DNA of 64,000 nucleotides from Nitrococcus mobilis Nb-231 (GCF_000153205.1 NZ_CH672427.1:3526596-3590595), one strand, 5' to 3'; shown: positions 45,244 to 56,176, counted from the stretch's first letter. The notes: generated by a model not told the origin, from the sequence alone. A program made the numbers and translations.

Positions 45244-46332
45244 TCAATTTTCTTCCGCTAATGCCGCTAGTTGATCGGCGCGATGCGAGCTGATCAGCGG
45301 ATCGATGATCGGGTCGAGATCGCCTTCCAGTATTTCATCGAGTTTATACAGCGTGAGACCGACGCGGTGCTCAGTGACGCGGCTTTGCGGAAAGTTATAT
45401 GTGCGAATGCGCTCGGATCGATCACCGCTACCCACCAGTGATCGGCGAGTAGCGCTTTGCTCCTGTTGCTGTCGCTCACGCTCACGAGCGGTAAGTTTTG
45501 CCTGCAGCAATCCCATAGCTTTTGCCCGATTCTTATGCTGAGAGCGCTCGTCTTGGCATTCGACAACGAGGCCCGTTGGTAGATGGGTGATACGAATAGC
45601 CGAGTCGGTTTTGTTGACGTGCTGCCCCCCTGCACCCGAAGCGCGAAACGTATCCACTCTGAGCTCGGCGGTTGCGGTTTCGATTTCCTCGATCTGTTCG
45701 GGTTCGGGAAGGACGGCCACCGTGCACGCCGAGGTATGGATGCGCCCTTGGGACTCCGTTGTCGGTACACGTTGCACCCGGTGAGCCCCGGATTCGAATT
45801 TCAGTCGTGAGTAGACGCCTGCCCCCTCCACGCGACTGATAATCTCCTTATAGCCGCCGTGCTCTCCGGGGGCTTCGTTGATGATCTCGAGACGCCAGCG
45901 CCGGCGTTCGGCGTAGCGGGCATACATGCGGAATAAATCGCCGGCGAACAGCGCGGCCTCATCACCTCCGGTGCCGGCGCGAATCTCAAGAAAAATGCCT
46001 TTTTCATCATCGGGGTCCTGCGGCAGCATTAACCATTGTAGCTGTTGGCCCAACTCCTCCAGCTGCAATTGGGCCGCACGGATCTCATCTTTTGCCAACG
46101 CGCGAATCTCCGGGTCGGGATCCTCACTGAGGGCGCGTGTGGAAGTGAGCACCTGTTCCATTTCCTGGTACTTAGACAACGCCTGTACCACAGGGTGGAG
46201 GCGGGCATACTCTTGGGATAGCGCTGTGAATTGTTTCTGCTCGCCGATCACTGTCGGATCGGCGAGCAACGCTTCAATCTCCTCATAGCGCTCACCGAGT
46301 TGTTCCAGTCTTTGGCGTAGCAAGCCCTTCAC
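45244..46332 (-). CDS. prfA: Peptide chain release factor 1
   Basis: RF1 terminates translation at UAA and UAG. The 362-aa protein has the stop-codon reading segment [16 protein letters not shown] (PxT type, as in RF1 and not the SPF of RF2) and the catalytic GGQ in [10 protein letters not shown]. It overlaps the hemA stop by 4 bases, keeping the canonical hemA-prfA pair. The usual third gene prmC is absent and lies about 5 kb away. Confidence 0.97.
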   Translation of the reverse strand: MKGLLRQRLEQLGERYEEIEALLADPTVIGEQKQFTALSQEYARLHPVVQALSKYQEMEQVLTSTRALSEDPDPEIRALAKDEIRAAQLQLEELGQQLQWLMLPQDPDDEKGIFLEIRAGTGGDEAALFAGDLFRMYARYAERRRWRLEIINEAPGEHGGYKEIISRVEGAGVYSRLKFESGAHRVQRVPTTESQGRIHTSACTVAVLPEPEQIEEIETATAELRVDTFRASGAGGQHVNKTDSAIRITHLPTGLVVECQDERSQHKNRAKAMGLLQAKLTARERERQQQEQSATRRSLVGSGDRSERIRTYNFPQSRVTEHRVGLTLYKLDEILEGDLDPIIDPLISSHRADQLAALAEEN

Positions 46333-47603
46333 GATACTTCGTCTTCATCTGTGTGCAAGCCCAGCAGGCGATGGCTGGTGCGAATCATCTCGGGGTCGCC
46401 GCTGCGCGCCGCCTCACGCAGGCCTACCGTCGGCTCGTGGATCAACTTCTTAGTCAACGTGTGAGATAAATATTCGAGCACTAAGGCCGGGTCATCACCG
46501 CGGCTCAGGCGCCGTCGCGCGCGTTGCAGAACCTCCTCACGCAGGCGTTCGGCGCGGTGGCGGTAACAGCGGATCGGTGATACGGCTTGCAGCGAGCGCA
46601 TCCAGCTCATGAAGCGCTCGACTTGATCAGCAATGATCAAATCGGCTTGCCGGGCTGCCTCACGGCGCGAACGCAAGCTATCATCGATCACTTCGCGCAG
46701 GTCGTCGATCGTATAGAGGTAGACATCCGCGAGCGCGCCGACTTCCGGTTCAATGTCACGTGGTACTGCAATGTCTACCATGAACATGGGCCGGTGCTTG
46801 CGCCGCTTAAGCGCGCTTTCCACGCTGCCCTTACCGAGAATCGGCAATGTACTGGCCGTGGAAGATACTATGATGTCCGTTTCCTTGAGCACATGCGGGA
46901 TATCGGCTAGAGAGATCGCCTCCCCCTGGTATTGCTCGGCGAGCTTGCGGGCGCGTTCCAGGCTGCGGTTGGCTATGATGAGCCGGGCGATGCGATGCTC
47001 CCGCAAGTGACGGGCGGTCAGCTCGATTGTATCACCCGCACCGATCAGCAGGGCCGTCTGCCGGTCTAGGTCGCCGAAAATTTGGCTTGCCAGGCTGACG
47101 GCGGCGAATGCCACGGAAACCGGGTGGGCGCCGATCTCGGTTTCACTGCGCACTTGTTTGGCTACGGAGAACGCGTACTGAAACAGACGATCCAGCGTAT
47201 AGCGTACGGTACCGCAGCGCAGCGCCGCTTGATAGGCGCACTTGGTTTGGCCAAGGATCTGCGGCTCGCCGAGCACGAGTGAGTCGAGCCCTGAGGCGAC
47301 GGTGAGCAAATGCCGCACAGCGGCTTCGCCGTTGAGCAAATACAAATACTGCGCCAGCCAGCCTGGACTCAGGCGATGAGTGTGCTCCAGCCAGCGTTGT
47401 AAGATATCCGGCGTGGCCTCCGGCGCCAAGACGGCATAGAGTTCCGTACGGTTGCAGGTCGACAAGAGGACAGCCTCGTCGACTCCCGGGCGCTCCACCA
47501 AATTGCAGACCGCTTCCTCGAGGCACTCCAGAGGAAAGACGATCCGTTCGCGGATCTCAACAGGGGCGCTCTTGTGGCTCAGTCCAAGGGTTACCATGGG
47601 CAT
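46329..47603 (-). CDS. hemA: Glutamyl-tRNA reductase
   Basis: HemA reduces glutamyl-tRNA to glutamate-1-semialdehyde, the first committed step of C5-pathway haem synthesis. From ATG 47603 ([14 protein letters not shown]) the protein is 424 aa and the catalytic cysteine in [11 protein letters not shown] is residue 50, as in E. coli. A start at 47711 would add a 36-residue non-family extension. The NADP-binding segment [10 protein letters not shown] and the SSTAS motif are present. Confidence 0.95.
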   Translation of the reverse strand: MPMVTLGLSHKSAPVEIRERIVFPLECLEEAVCNLVERPGVDEAVLLSTCNRTELYAVLAPEATPDILQRWLEHTHRLSPGWLAQYLYLLNGEAAVRHLLTVASGLDSLVLGEPQILGQTKCAYQAALRCGTVRYTLDRLFQYAFSVAKQVRSETEIGAHPVSVAFAAVSLASQIFGDLDRQTALLIGAGDTIELTARHLREHRIARLIIANRSLERARKLAEQYQGEAISLADIPHVLKETDIIVSSTASTLPILGKGSVESALKRRKHRPMFMVDIAVPRDIEPEVGALADVYLYTIDDLREVIDDSLRSRREAARQADLIIADQVERFMSWMRSLQAVSPIRCYRHRAERLREEVLQRARRRLSRGDDPALVLEYLSHTLTKKLIHEPTVGLREAARSGDPEMIRTSHRLLGLHTDEDEVS

Positions 47604-47804
47604 GGGATACTGGGCGGAAGGCAAACCGTGAATTGTAGGCGTATGCCGTTCGAATACAAGCGCCGCGGCATCGCCGCGCTGGCAAGTGGCATTTATAGTC
47701 GATTTGGGCACGGACCGCCGCTCGTAGTAGGTCTTACGATACAGTTATCATAACAAGCTTTTGCGATTGCGCAGCGCCTTGGAGGCGGCCTCAAGAGGAA
47801 ACCC

Positions 47805-49499
47805 ATGCATCGTTGTCTCGTTTTCCTATTGTTACTGCTGTTGGGCGGTTGTACGGCGTCGCAGGGACCGCAACTAAAGCGCCAAGAGGCCTCGGGGGCA
47901 GGGGCCGATCAGGCTTCAGAGGCCAAAGCCGACTTGCTGTACCATCTTATGGTGGCTGAACTGGCCGGCAGTCGCGGTGATCTGGGTCGGGCGGCGAGCG
48001 ATTACTTGGCGGCGGCCCGGCTCAGCTCCGACCCAGCCGTGGCGGAGCGCGCCACCCGAATCGCTTTACTGGCCAAACGTGAAGGGCTGGCGCTGGCAGC
48101 GGCTGATCGCTGGCACGGGTTGCTGCCCAACTCCCTCGAGGCGCGGCAGACTGTGGGTCTGCTGAGCGTGCGCCGCAGCGAGGTGGATAAAGCCGTGACG
48201 GCTCTTGCAGCTACCGTGCAGATGGCACCTGGGGGGGCGGCGCAGGGGCTGGAGAGCCTATCGGCTATCCTCTCTCAGGAAGCCGACAACCCGGCCGCGT
48301 TGCAAGTTATGCAGCGGGTCGCCGAGAAGTACCCCAAAAATCGGGCCTCGTACTATGCGGTGGCGCAAGTGGCATTGCAATCGCAACAGCCCGCTGTTGC
48401 GCTCACCGCATTGAACGAGGCGCTTGCACTGTCGCCGCAGTGGCGTGCAGCGTATTTGCTCAGAGTGGAGACCTATCTCAGGCTCGAGCGCCCTCAGGAG
48501 GCGCTCGATGATCTCAGTAGTTTGCTGCGCAGCAGCCCGCAGGACTACGATTTACGACTGCGCTACGCCCATACTCTGATCAGCTTGTCACGCACCCGTG
48601 AGGCGCTTGCTGAGTTCCGCAAACTGCTACAGCGCCACCCGGACGATGCCCGGGCGCTCTATCCCGCCGCGCTGCTCGCCATCGATGCGCAATTCAACGC
48701 TCAAGCGAGGACTTGGCTGCAACGGCTACTGGCGTTAGGCGAGCGCACCGATGCGGCGCATTATTTTTTAGGACGTGTCGCCGAGCAGGAGAAGCACTAC
48801 CAGACCGCCATCGGCTATTACAGGCGAACCCGTGGCGCCTATCGTGACGACGCTCGGTTGCGGATCGCGGCCGTGCTGGCGAGCGGAGGGCAGCTGGATC
48901 AGGCGCGTGCGCATCTCGTAGCGTTGCGCGGACAAGACTCACAGTTGGCTGCACGAAGCTATGGCGTTGAAGGTGAGATCATGCGCACGCTGGGGCGGAT
49001 GCAGGCCAGCCTCAAAGCGTATGATACTGGGCTGGCTGCTTTCCCGAACGACAAAGATCTGCTCTATGGGCGCGCAATGACGCTCATCGAGATGGAACGT
49101 GTGGCGGCAGCCGAGCGTGATCTGCGGGCTATTTTGGCTAAAGATCCGAACGACCCCCACGTTCTGAATGCGCTTGGCTATACTCTGGCGGACCACACTG
49201 ATCGCCTGCAGGAAGCCGCACATCTGGTGGCGCGTGCCTATGCGCAACGCCCACATGATCCGGCCGTCATCGATAGCATGGGCTGGCTCGCTTATCGTCA
49301 AGGGCGATTGCATGCGGCGCTGAACTACCTCAGTACCGCCTGGGAGTTGGCTAATGACCCGGAGATCGGCGCGCATTACGGCGAGGTTCTCTGGAAGCTC
49401 GGGCGCCATGCCCAGGCGCGCCGCATTTGGCAACAGGCGCTGCAGGCGCATTCGGACAACACGCTGCTCAATAGTACAATAAAGCGTCTGACTCAATAA
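47805..49499 (+). CDS. Tetratricopeptide-repeat lipoprotein
   Basis: This 564-aa exported protein has a signal peptide ending in a lipobox (LLLGGCTAS, Cys19 or nearby) and TPR-like helical repeats across the body. Clear ones include AYLLRVETYLRLERPQEALD and PHVLNALGYTLADHTDRLQE. It directly precedes lolB, overlapping by one base, and is divergent from hemA, the common gammaproteobacterial order. A scaffold role in outer-membrane lipoprotein or envelope assembly is inferred; no enzymatic domain is visible. Confidence 0.88.
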   Translation: MHRCLVFLLLLLLGGCTASQGPQLKRQEASGAGADQASEAKADLLYHLMVAELAGSRGDLGRAASDYLAAARLSSDPAVAERATRIALLAKREGLALAAADRWHGLLPNSLEARQTVGLLSVRRSEVDKAVTALAATVQMAPGGAAQGLESLSAILSQEADNPAALQVMQRVAEKYPKNRASYYAVAQVALQSQQPAVALTALNEALALSPQWRAAYLLRVETYLRLERPQEALDDLSSLLRSSPQDYDLRLRYAHTLISLSRTREALAEFRKLLQRHPDDARALYPAALLAIDAQFNAQARTWLQRLLALGERTDAAHYFLGRVAEQEKHYQTAIGYYRRTRGAYRDDARLRIAAVLASGGQLDQARAHLVALRGQDSQLAARSYGVEGEIMRTLGRMQASLKAYDTGLAAFPNDKDLLYGRAMTLIEMERVAAAERDLRAILAKDPNDPHVLNALGYTLADHTDRLQEAAHLVARAYAQRPHDPAVIDSMGWLAYRQGRLHAALNYLSTAWELANDPEIGAHYGEVLWKLGRHAQARRIWQQALQAHSDNTLLNSTIKRLTQ

Positions 49500-50104
49500 T
49501 GCGGCGGCTGGTCGGCATCTGTTTCATCGGGTTCGTTCTGGCCGGTTGCGCGGTACAGCCGCCCGCCCCAGAGGCGGCAGAGGCGGCTCGGCTGGCGGCG
49601 TTTACGAATCGCCAACTCCGGATCAGTAACCTCTCCAACTGGACATTTGCAGGGCGAGCGGCCATTCGTACGGCCCGCGACGGGGGGAGCGTCGCAGTGT
49701 ACTGGCGTGAGCTAGACGGGCACTATCGGATTGATCTCATTGCGCCTTTCGGCGCCGGTTCGGCACGGCTCACGGGTGATGCGCAGCGCGTACGATTGCA
49801 GACTTCGCGCGGCGTATCGGCGGTGGCTCGATCGGCGCGGGACCTGCTGAATCGCTATATGGGATATGATCTTCCGGTGGCGGCTTTGCGTTACTGGCTG
49901 CGCGGGATCCTTGCACCGGGAGCGGTAGAGATGCGTGCGCTGGATCGGCAAGGACGGCTCGCCTCGTTGAGGCAGCAAGGCTGGCGGATCGAGTTCCGTG
50001 ATTACGGCCATTTCTCAGGCGTCGATCTGCCGACTGCCCTGCAGCTCTCCCGCGATCAGGTGGAGGTGAATCTGGTGATTCGAGATTGGGAGCTCTCCGC
50101 GTGA
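49499..50104 (+). CDS. lolB: Outer-membrane lipoprotein receptor LolB
   Basis: LolB receives lipoproteins from LolA and inserts them into the outer membrane. The 201-aa protein begins with a lipoprotein signal peptide (FVLAGCAVQPP) and has the conserved SNWTFAGRAAIRT start of the beta-barrel half and the YWLRGILAPG region. It overlaps ispE by GTGA. The placement between the TPR lipoprotein and ispE supports the call. Confidence 0.92.
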   Translation: MRRLVGICFIGFVLAGCAVQPPAPEAAEAARLAAFTNRQLRISNLSNWTFAGRAAIRTARDGGSVAVYWRELDGHYRIDLIAPFGAGSARLTGDAQRVRLQTSRGVSAVARSARDLLNRYMGYDLPVAALRYWLRGILAPGAVEMRALDRQGRLASLRQQGWRIEFRDYGHFSGVDLPTALQLSRDQVEVNLVIRDWELSA

Positions 50105-50970
50105 ACTCGGCTGCATGGCCGGCGCCAGCGAAGATCAATCGCTTTTTGCATGTCGTCGGTCGGCGGGATGACGGCTACCATCTATTACAGACCCTATTCC
50201 AGTTTCTGGATATGAGCGATTGGCTTTATTTCACCCGAACGACGGATGGACGGGTGTGTCGGGTCGGCGATGTGCCTGGCGTGAGTGAAGCGGCTGATCT
50301 CAGCGTTCGTGCCGCCCGATTGCTCCAGGAGGCCACCGACTGTGCCTGCGGCGCCGTGATTCGCCTCGATAAGCGACTCCCTACCGGTGGCGGGCTGGGT
50401 GGCGGCAGTTCTGATGCCGCCACCACGCTGGTGGCGTTGAACGAGATCTGGGACACTGGGTTGGACGAGGATGCACTCGCTGGTCTCGGTCTGCGCCTCG
50501 GTGCCGATGTCCCTGTCTTCGTACGCGGTCGAGCCGCATGGGGTGAAGGGATAGGCGAGCGGCTTATTCCGGTGAGTCTGGATGAACCATGGTTTTTGGT
50601 TGTCGATCCGGGCGTCGCCGTGGCTACCGCGCGGGTGTTTCAGGCCCCCGAATTGACACGTAATTCACCGCGCATCACAATAAGCAGCTTCTACACGGGT
50701 GGGGTTCGAAACGATTGCGAACCGATCGTGCGGCGGTTGTATCCGGAAATCGGCCGTGCTTTGGATTGGTTAGAGCAGTTCGGTGTAGCACGCCTTACGG
50801 GCACAGGGGCGTGCATCTTTGCTCCCTTCGCGCAGGAGCATCTGGCGCGTGGTGCGCTAGAGTGCTTGCCGCGACGGTGGCGGGGCTGGGTCGTGCGAGG
50901 GTGTAATCGCTCACCGCTGTTGCGGCGTCGCCGGCTCTCGCGGTCAGGCAGCGCGTCGCGGGTGCGTTGA
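50101..50970 (+). CDS. ispE: 4-diphosphocytidyl-2-C-methyl-D-erythritol kinase
   Basis: IspE phosphorylates CDP-ME in the MEP isoprenoid pathway. From GTG 50101, overlapping the lolB stop, the protein is 289 aa. It carries the N-terminal WPAPAKINRFLHVVGRRDDGYH signature (split here as APAKINRFLHV and RRDDGYH) and the GHMP-kinase ATP loop PTGGGLGGGSSDAA. The last residues after LRRRRLSRSGS look basic and unlike the family end, but nothing essential is missing. Confidence 0.94.
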   Translation: MNSAAWPAPAKINRFLHVVGRRDDGYHLLQTLFQFLDMSDWLYFTRTTDGRVCRVGDVPGVSEAADLSVRAARLLQEATDCACGAVIRLDKRLPTGGGLGGGSSDAATTLVALNEIWDTGLDEDALAGLGLRLGADVPVFVRGRAAWGEGIGERLIPVSLDEPWFLVVDPGVAVATARVFQAPELTRNSPRITISSFYTGGVRNDCEPIVRRLYPEIGRALDWLEQFGVARLTGTGACIFAPFAQEHLARGALECLPRRWRGWVVRGCNRSPLLRRRRLSRSGSASRVR

Positions 50971-51110
50971 TTGCCTCGCAAAAGCTCACGGATTCCGAAG
51001 ATTGTAGGTTCGGAATGGGTCGCACGCGGGGGCTCAGCTGAGGATTTCGGGGCGTGGGCCGAGTCCGACGCGATTTGGTTCAGCAGGGCCTCGGCGTGCC
51101 GCAACGCAAC

Positions 51111-51185
51111 TGGGGTGTCGCCAAGCGGTAAGGCACGGGGTTTTGATCCCCGCATTCGCAGGTTCGAATCCTGCCACCCCAGCCA
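51111..51185 (+). tRNA. tRNA-Gln (anticodon TTG)
   Basis: A full cloverleaf of 75 bases includes an encoded CCA. The acceptor arms TGGGGTG/CACCCCA pair. The anticodon stem CGGGG/CCCCG encloses the loop TTTTGAT with anticodon TTG, and the T arm contains GGTTCGAATCC. Its location between ispE and prs is conserved in gammaproteobacteria. Confidence 0.96.
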
Positions 51186-51235
51186 TTTCGCCGGTACGTC
51201 CACTGTGTCCTGAGCAGCGACGGATATAGATTACC

Positions 51236-52192
51236 GTGATCGAGAACGGACGCATGATGGTCTTTGCGGGTAATGCCAACCCGCAACTCGCTGAAGCCAT
51301 CGCTGAGAGTCTCAAGATCCGGCTCGGCGATGCCCAGGTTACGCGTTTTAGCGACGGTGAGGTCCAAGTCGAGATCAACGAACACGTCCGTGGTCGGGAT
51401 GTATTCGTTGTGCAGCCGATTTGTGCCCCGACCAACGACAATTTGATGGAACTGTTGGTGATTGCGGATGCCTTGCGGCGTTCCTCTGCCGCCCGGATCA
51501 CCGCGGTTATCCCTTATTATGGCTATGCGCGCCAGGATCGGCGCCCGCGTTCACAGCGTGTGCCGATCTCGGCGAAGCTGGTGGCGGATATGGTTTCGGC
51601 CGCCGGGATCGATCGGGTGGTTACCGTCGATCTGCATGCCGACCAGATTCAGGGCTTCTTCAATATTCCGGTGGATAATGTCTACGCCTCGCCGGTGTTG
51701 CTCGGCGATATCTGGCGTCAGCTTCATCCGAACAAAATCGTCGTCTCGCCGGATGTCGGCGGGGTGGTGCGGGCTCGGGCTATCGCCAAGCGCCTGGATG
51801 ATGCCGATCTGGCCATCATCGACAAGCGCCGTCCGCGGCCGAACGAATCCAAGGTCACCAACATCATTGGAGACGTTCACGACAAAACTTGCATTATCGT
51901 TGATGACATCGTCGACACAGCCGGCACGCTGTGCGAGGCGGCTAAGGCCTTGAAAGGCAAGGGCGCGGGTAAGGTGGTCGCATACATCACCCACCCCGTA
52001 CTCTCTGGCCCCGCAATTGGGCGGATTGCAGAATCGACCTTGGATGAGTTGGTGGTCACGGATAGCATCCCGCTCGGCGAATGCGCGCAAAGCTGTAGTA
52101 AGATTCGTCAGCTCAGCTTGGCCGAAATGTTGGCCGAGACTATGCGCCGGGTGAACAACGACGAGTCGGTCAGTGAGCTGTTCGTGGAATAA
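51236..52192 (+). CDS. prs: Ribose-phosphate pyrophosphokinase (PRPP synthetase)
   Basis: Prs makes PRPP from ribose-5-phosphate and ATP for nucleotide, His and Trp synthesis. The 318-aa protein starts at GTG 51236 and shows [10 protein letters not shown], the flexible-loop [13 protein letters not shown], and the PRPP-binding [10 protein letters not shown]. Gene order tRNA-Gln-prs-rplY-pth-ychF is standard. Confidence 0.97.
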   Translation: MIENGRMMVFAGNANPQLAEAIAESLKIRLGDAQVTRFSDGEVQVEINEHVRGRDVFVVQPICAPTNDNLMELLVIADALRRSSAARITAVIPYYGYARQDRRPRSQRVPISAKLVADMVSAAGIDRVVTVDLHADQIQGFFNIPVDNVYASPVLLGDIWRQLHPNKIVVSPDVGGVVRARAIAKRLDDADLAIIDKRRPRPNESKVTNIIGDVHDKTCIIVDDIVDTAGTLCEAAKALKGKGAGKVVAYITHPVLSGPAIGRIAESTLDELVVTDSIPLGECAQSCSKIRQLSLAEMLAETMRRVNNDESVSELFVE

Positions 52193-52346
52193 GACGACTA
52201 TTCACCGTACCGGCTAGGGCACCACGCGGAAAGGGCCGATTTGAGAAATAAAGCATAAAATCTTTGCAGAATTGAGTTGGTAATGACAGAGGCGCCAAAC
52301 CGGGTCGCGGGGGAGGCGCGAACCGCCGTGAGGAGCAAACACAGAA

Positions 52347-53048
52347 ATGAGCGTGGAGCTAAAGCTGGATGCCGCAGTGCGCACGGATCAGGGTAAAAGT
52401 GCGAGCCGCCGCCTGCGCCGGGCGAAGAAATTGCCGGCCATTCTCTATGGGGCCAAAAAGGACGCGATTGCCTTGGCGCTGGATGAAGAGCAGGTCATGG
52501 GGCTGATGCGGGACGAGACTTTTTTCTCACAGATCATCGACGTCAATATCGGTGATACTACGGAGCGTGCGATTCTGAAGGATCTGCAACGCCACCCCGT
52601 CAAGCCGCTCGTGGTCTTGCACATGGATCTGCAGCGCGTTACGGCAGGGCAAAAGCTACGCCAGCGCGTACCGCTGCACTTCATCAACGAAGAAAAAGCG
52701 GTGGGCGTAAAACAGGGCGGTACCTTGCACCATGATCTTCTCGACGTCGAGATCGAATGTCTTCCCAGACATCTGCCGGCGTACATCGAAGTCGATATTG
52801 CCACCTTAGGCTTGGATGAGGCGTATCATCTCTCCGATCTCAAGCTGCCGAAGGGTGTGGTGTTGACGGCCCTTGGGGATGATCCGGACCACGACACTAG
52901 TGTGGTCAGCATTTACACTCCGCGCAAGCCGACCGAGGAAGAGCCTGGCGAGGGTGAGCAAGCCGCCACTGTGCCGACCATCGGGGCTGAGGCCGAGCCC
53001 GACCAAGAGGAAGTCGACGAGCAGTCGAGCGCGAAGACGCAAGGCTAG
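52347..53048 (+). CDS. rplY: 50S ribosomal protein L25 (Ctc type)
   Basis: This 233-aa long-form L25/Ctc protein binds 5S rRNA. The N-terminal L25 domain includes GKSASRRLRRAKKLPAILYG, followed by the TL5-like C-terminal domain (VPLHFINEEKAVGVKQGG). The protein finishes with an acidic Glu/Ala-rich tail. It follows prs after 154 bases in which I see no certain promoter. Confidence 0.95.
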   Translation: MSVELKLDAAVRTDQGKSASRRLRRAKKLPAILYGAKKDAIALALDEEQVMGLMRDETFFSQIIDVNIGDTTERAILKDLQRHPVKPLVVLHMDLQRVTAGQKLRQRVPLHFINEEKAVGVKQGGTLHHDLLDVEIECLPRHLPAYIEVDIATLGLDEAYHLSDLKLPKGVVLTALGDDPDHDTSVVSIYTPRKPTEEEPGEGEQAATVPTIGAEAEPDQEEVDEQSSAKTQG

Positions 53049-53081
53049 CCACTGCGAGGTTGACGGAAGAGAACATCGGTT

Positions 53082-53690
53082 GTGGCAGATGTCGAACCCG
53101 GGGTGAGGCTCCTCATCGGGCTGGGGAATCCGGGCCCGCGCTATTCCAGAACCCGTCATAACGCAGGCTTTTGGCTACTGGATGAAATACTCCGGCGGTT
53201 TGGTGGGTCATTTAGCACGCAGCGGAAGTTTCAAGGCGATGTCGGCCGGGTTCGCATCGGCAATATCGAGTGCCATCTGCTCAAGCCGATGACTTATATG
53301 AATCACAGCGGCCTCGCGATCGGACAGTTCGTGCGTTACTACCGATTGGAGCCGCGGAGCATCTTGGTCGCCTACGATGACATCGATCTGCTACCCGGCG
53401 TCACACGCTTGAAGCAAGGTGGTGGGCACGGCGGCCACAATGGACTGCGGGATACGGCCAACGCGCTTGGAACACGGGATTTCAACCGTTTGCGGATCGG
53501 GGTCGGGCATCCGGGACACCGTGACGATGTGATCGGCTATGTCCTGTCGGCGCCCAGCCGGGAAGAGCAGGAGGCGATCGAGGCCGGGATCACGGACGCC
53601 TGCGGGATACTGCCGCTGGTGGTGGAAGGCGATTGGGGGCGGGCCTTTCAGCGCCTGCATTCAGTGGCGCACACGCCAAAGGTTTCTTAG
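53082..53690 (+). CDS. pth: Peptidyl-tRNA hydrolase
   Basis: Pth recycles peptidyl-tRNA released by stalled ribosomes. The 202-aa protein has GLGNPGPRYSRTRHNAGFW with the catalytic histidine, LKPMTYMNHSG and AYDDIDLLPG with the catalytic aspartate. The start is GTG 53082 with GGAAGAG about 13 bases upstream, a somewhat wide spacing. It precedes ychF by 18 bases. Confidence 0.96.
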   Translation: MADVEPGVRLLIGLGNPGPRYSRTRHNAGFWLLDEILRRFGGSFSTQRKFQGDVGRVRIGNIECHLLKPMTYMNHSGLAIGQFVRYYRLEPRSILVAYDDIDLLPGVTRLKQGGGHGGHNGLRDTANALGTRDFNRLRIGVGHPGHRDDVIGYVLSAPSREEQEAIEAGITDACGILPLVVEGDWGRAFQRLHSVAHTPKVS

Positions 53691-53708
53691 CTATGCGAGC
53701 AGGCCGAG

Positions 53709-54800
53709 ATGGGCTTTAATTGCGGAATTGTCGGTCTGCCCAACGTCGGCAAGTCGACTTTGTTCAACGCGCTTACCCGCAACCAGGTGGCGGCGGAGAA
53801 TTACCCTTTTTGCACGATCGATCCGCACGTGGGCACCGTGCCGGTGCCGGATCCGCGCCTGGCGCAACTTGCCGAGATCGTGCAGCCGCAGAAAATCGTG
53901 CCGACGGTGATGGAGTTCGTCGATATCGCGGGCTTGGTTGCAGGCGCCTCCAAAGGGGAAGGGCTCGGTAATCGATTCCTCGCTCATATCCGTGAGACCG
54001 ATGCCGTTGCTCACGTTGTGCGCTGCTTCGAGGATGTGGATATACACCATGTCTGCGGGCGGATCGATCCGGCCGCAGACATCGAAACCCTGCAGACGGA
54101 GCTGATACTGGCGGATTTGGAAAGCGTAGCCAAGGCGCTCGATCGCTACCAACGCCGGGCTAAAGCCAATGATAAACAGGCCATTGCCTACCGTGACTGG
54201 CTCGGGCAAATTGCGGAAGCTTTGAATGAGGGTACGCCCGTACGTGCTCAGAACCTGGGTGAGGCGGTGCAGCCACTGCTCCAAGAGTTGCACCTGCTGA
54301 CCGCCAAGCCGGTGTTGTACATCGCCAACGTCACAGAGGACGGTTTCGTCGATAACCCTCGTCTCGATGCCGTGCGCCGCATCGCCGCGCAGGAGAACGC
54401 CGCCGTCACGCCGGTTTGTGCCGCCATAGAGGCGGAACTCGCCCAACTCGATGATCGGGAGCGAGCGGGATTTTTGGCCGAATATGGTCTTGAGGAGCCA
54501 GGGCTCGATCGCGTCATCCGAGCGGGTTACCGTCTCCTGGGGTTGCAAACCTTCTTTACGGCCGGTCCCAAGGAAGTCCGGGCCTGGACCGTCAAAACGG
54601 GGGCGAGCGCGCCACAGGCGGCCGGTCGCATCCATACCGATTTCGAGCGCGGCTTTATCCGCGCCGAGGTCATTGGCTTCGACGACTTCATCCGTTGCAG
54701 AGGTGAGCAAGGCGCCAAAGAGACGGGTCGGATGCGCCTAGAGGGTAAGGAATATCTGGTCCAGGAAGGCGATGTCATTCACTTCCGATTCAATGTCTGA
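53709..54800 (+). CDS. ychF: Redox-regulated ATPase YchF
   Basis: YchF is an Obg-family P-loop ATPase that binds ribosomes and negatively affects oxidative-stress resistance. The 363-aa protein has the P-loop [14 protein letters not shown], the G3 motif [16 protein letters not shown], a coiled-coil insertion (about residues 130-190) and a C-terminal TGS domain ([20 protein letters not shown]). The family's altered G4 motif, which favours ATP, corresponds to the NVTEDG segment. Confidence 0.97.
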   Translation: MGFNCGIVGLPNVGKSTLFNALTRNQVAAENYPFCTIDPHVGTVPVPDPRLAQLAEIVQPQKIVPTVMEFVDIAGLVAGASKGEGLGNRFLAHIRETDAVAHVVRCFEDVDIHHVCGRIDPAADIETLQTELILADLESVAKALDRYQRRAKANDKQAIAYRDWLGQIAEALNEGTPVRAQNLGEAVQPLLQELHLLTAKPVLYIANVTEDGFVDNPRLDAVRRIAAQENAAVTPVCAAIEAELAQLDDRERAGFLAEYGLEEPGLDRVIRAGYRLLGLQTFFTAGPKEVRAWTVKTGASAPQAAGRIHTDFERGFIRAEVIGFDDFIRCRGEQGAKETGRMRLEGKEYLVQEGDVIHFRFNV

Positions 54801-54929
54801 TACACCAGTGTTACCGCTTCGGCGAAGACAGCGCAATCATCGCAGTGCTCGACAATGCGGCTGGGCAAGTCAGTCTTGACAGCACAACGGGTCATCCGGA
54901 GAATCCCTCGTTTACCTGCCGAAATACAT

Positions 54930-55006
54930 GGCTACGTAGCTCAGCTGGTTAGAGCACCACACTCATAATGTGGGAGTCGGTGGTTCGAATCCACCCGTAG
55001 CCACCA
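54930..55006 (+). tRNA. tRNA-Met (anticodon CAT, elongator-like)
   Basis: A 77-base cloverleaf has paired acceptor arms GGCTACG/CGTAGCC, D arm GCTCAGCTGGTTAGAGC, anticodon stem CCACA/TGTGG with loop CTCATAA, T arm GGTGGTTCGAATCCACC and encoded CCA. The paired first base of the acceptor fits an elongator. The mobile debris starting about 200 bases downstream makes its 3' end a possible past integration site, but no duplicated end is visible. Confidence 0.96.
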
Positions 55007-55028
55007 AATCACTGTTTCATGAAGCGCT

Positions 55029-55064
55029 AACCCGTCCTAAGGCTCTTGTCTGGGCGGGTTTTTT
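55029..55064 (+). terminator. Rho-independent terminator after tRNA-Met
   Basis: A nine-pair stem (AACCCGTCC with GGGCGGGTT, one G-T pair) with a 14-base loop is followed by TTTTTT. Position 23 bases after the tRNA and the T run make this a convincing intrinsic terminator for the tRNA transcript. Confidence 0.9.
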
Positions 55065-55204
55065 ATGTCTACTGTCTCCTATACAGTCCCATACCGTTTT
55101 ATAAAATACCGCCATTATTGACGGTACATATGGCCCGACTTTGACAGTGCCTACGCACATGATCCCATATTTTATAGGTACAACAATAGCTTATGGGCGC
55201 TGCT

Positions 55205-55561
55205 AAAAACACCCATGTACGCAGGTCGTCGGGCGAGGTCGAGCAGCGGTGCCGGGGCTTTGATCTTTAGTGCTTTCAGTCTCTTAGCGGCGGCTTAGGC
55301 AGGCTCTGTGACCTGCCAGACGGTGCCGTTGGGGCTCGACAATTGCGCGAGTTTTATCTGCTTGAGATCATCGCGGATATTGCGCCAGGTATCCGCGCAG
55401 GCCAGCTCCGCGGCTCGCTCGAGCCGCAACGCCAGCACTGTCAGCGCCACCTGAGCGTGGATGCGGTGGACCGCCCAGTGGGAGACCGGGCGCATGCGCA
55501 GGCCGCTCTTGAGCGCCCGCCAGGCCTCCTCGACGCGTTGGAGCTGCTTGTAGCCCAAGGC
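55205..55561 (-). pseudogene. IS1634/IS4-type transposase C-terminal remnant
   Basis: The minus strand reads LGYKQLQRVEEAWRALKSGL, RMRPVSHWAVHRIHAQVAL and IRDDLKQIKLAQLSSPNGTV, typical of the C-terminal end of IS1634-like transposases. A premature TAA follows VTEPA, after which the family sequence AAAKRLKALKIKAPAPLL continues. The left part of the element is gone: at 55556-55561 it meets an ISL3 fragment. Confidence 0.75.
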
Positions 55562-56176
55562 ATCCAGGCGGTGGCCATGGATATGTGGCAGCCCTTCGCA
55601 CAAGCCGTGGCCGAGGGCCTACCCGCGGCCGCCATCGTCTTCGATCGCTTCCACGTGGTGCAGCAGTATTCCAAGGCCATCGACTCGGTGCGGCGCTCGG
55701 AATTCAAGCGGGCCAATAAAGCCGACAGGGGGCTGTTGGCCGGCAGCCGCTACTTGCTGCTCAAAAACGCCGAGCGCTTGAATGACAAGCAAACCACCCG
55801 CCTGGAGGAGCTGCTGGCGGCCAATGCAAACCTCACCGCTGTCTACAGTCTCAAAGAGCAGCTCCAGCAACTCTGGGTGCAATCGGGTAGCGTCACGACG
55901 ATGAGCCAGCGCTTGGAGGCGTGGTGCGCGTTGGCCGAGACCACCGGACTCACGCCCATGAAGCGCTTTGCGGCGATGCTGCACCGCCACCGCGACGGCA
56001 TTTGTAACTACGCCGACCATCCGATCACCACCGCCCGGCTCGAGAGCGGTAACGTGGCCATCGGGCTGATCCGAAAACGCGCCCGCGTCCTGCTCGATAC
56101 GGCGTACTTCAAACTCAAAATCCGCCAGTGTGCCACACCCGAACTCCCCCTCGGCCTGTACGCTCTGACCGGATGA
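55556..56176 (+). pseudogene. ISL3-family transposase C-terminal half
   Basis: About 206 residues of an ISL3 DDE transposase run from QGIQAVAMDMWQPFAQAV through VFDRFHVVQQYSKAIDSVRR and SRYLLLKNAERLNDKQTTRL to a natural stop. The N-terminal zinc-finger and first catalytic part are missing because the 5' side is replaced by an oppositely oriented IS1634-type remnant. The frame upstream to 55343 is that remnant read backwards. Confidence 0.85.

Noticed and set aside
55343-56176. 277-residue transposase as a complete gene
   Set aside because: The first 71 codons are the reverse reading of an IS1634-type remnant; only residues from 72 onward are ISL3 transposase.
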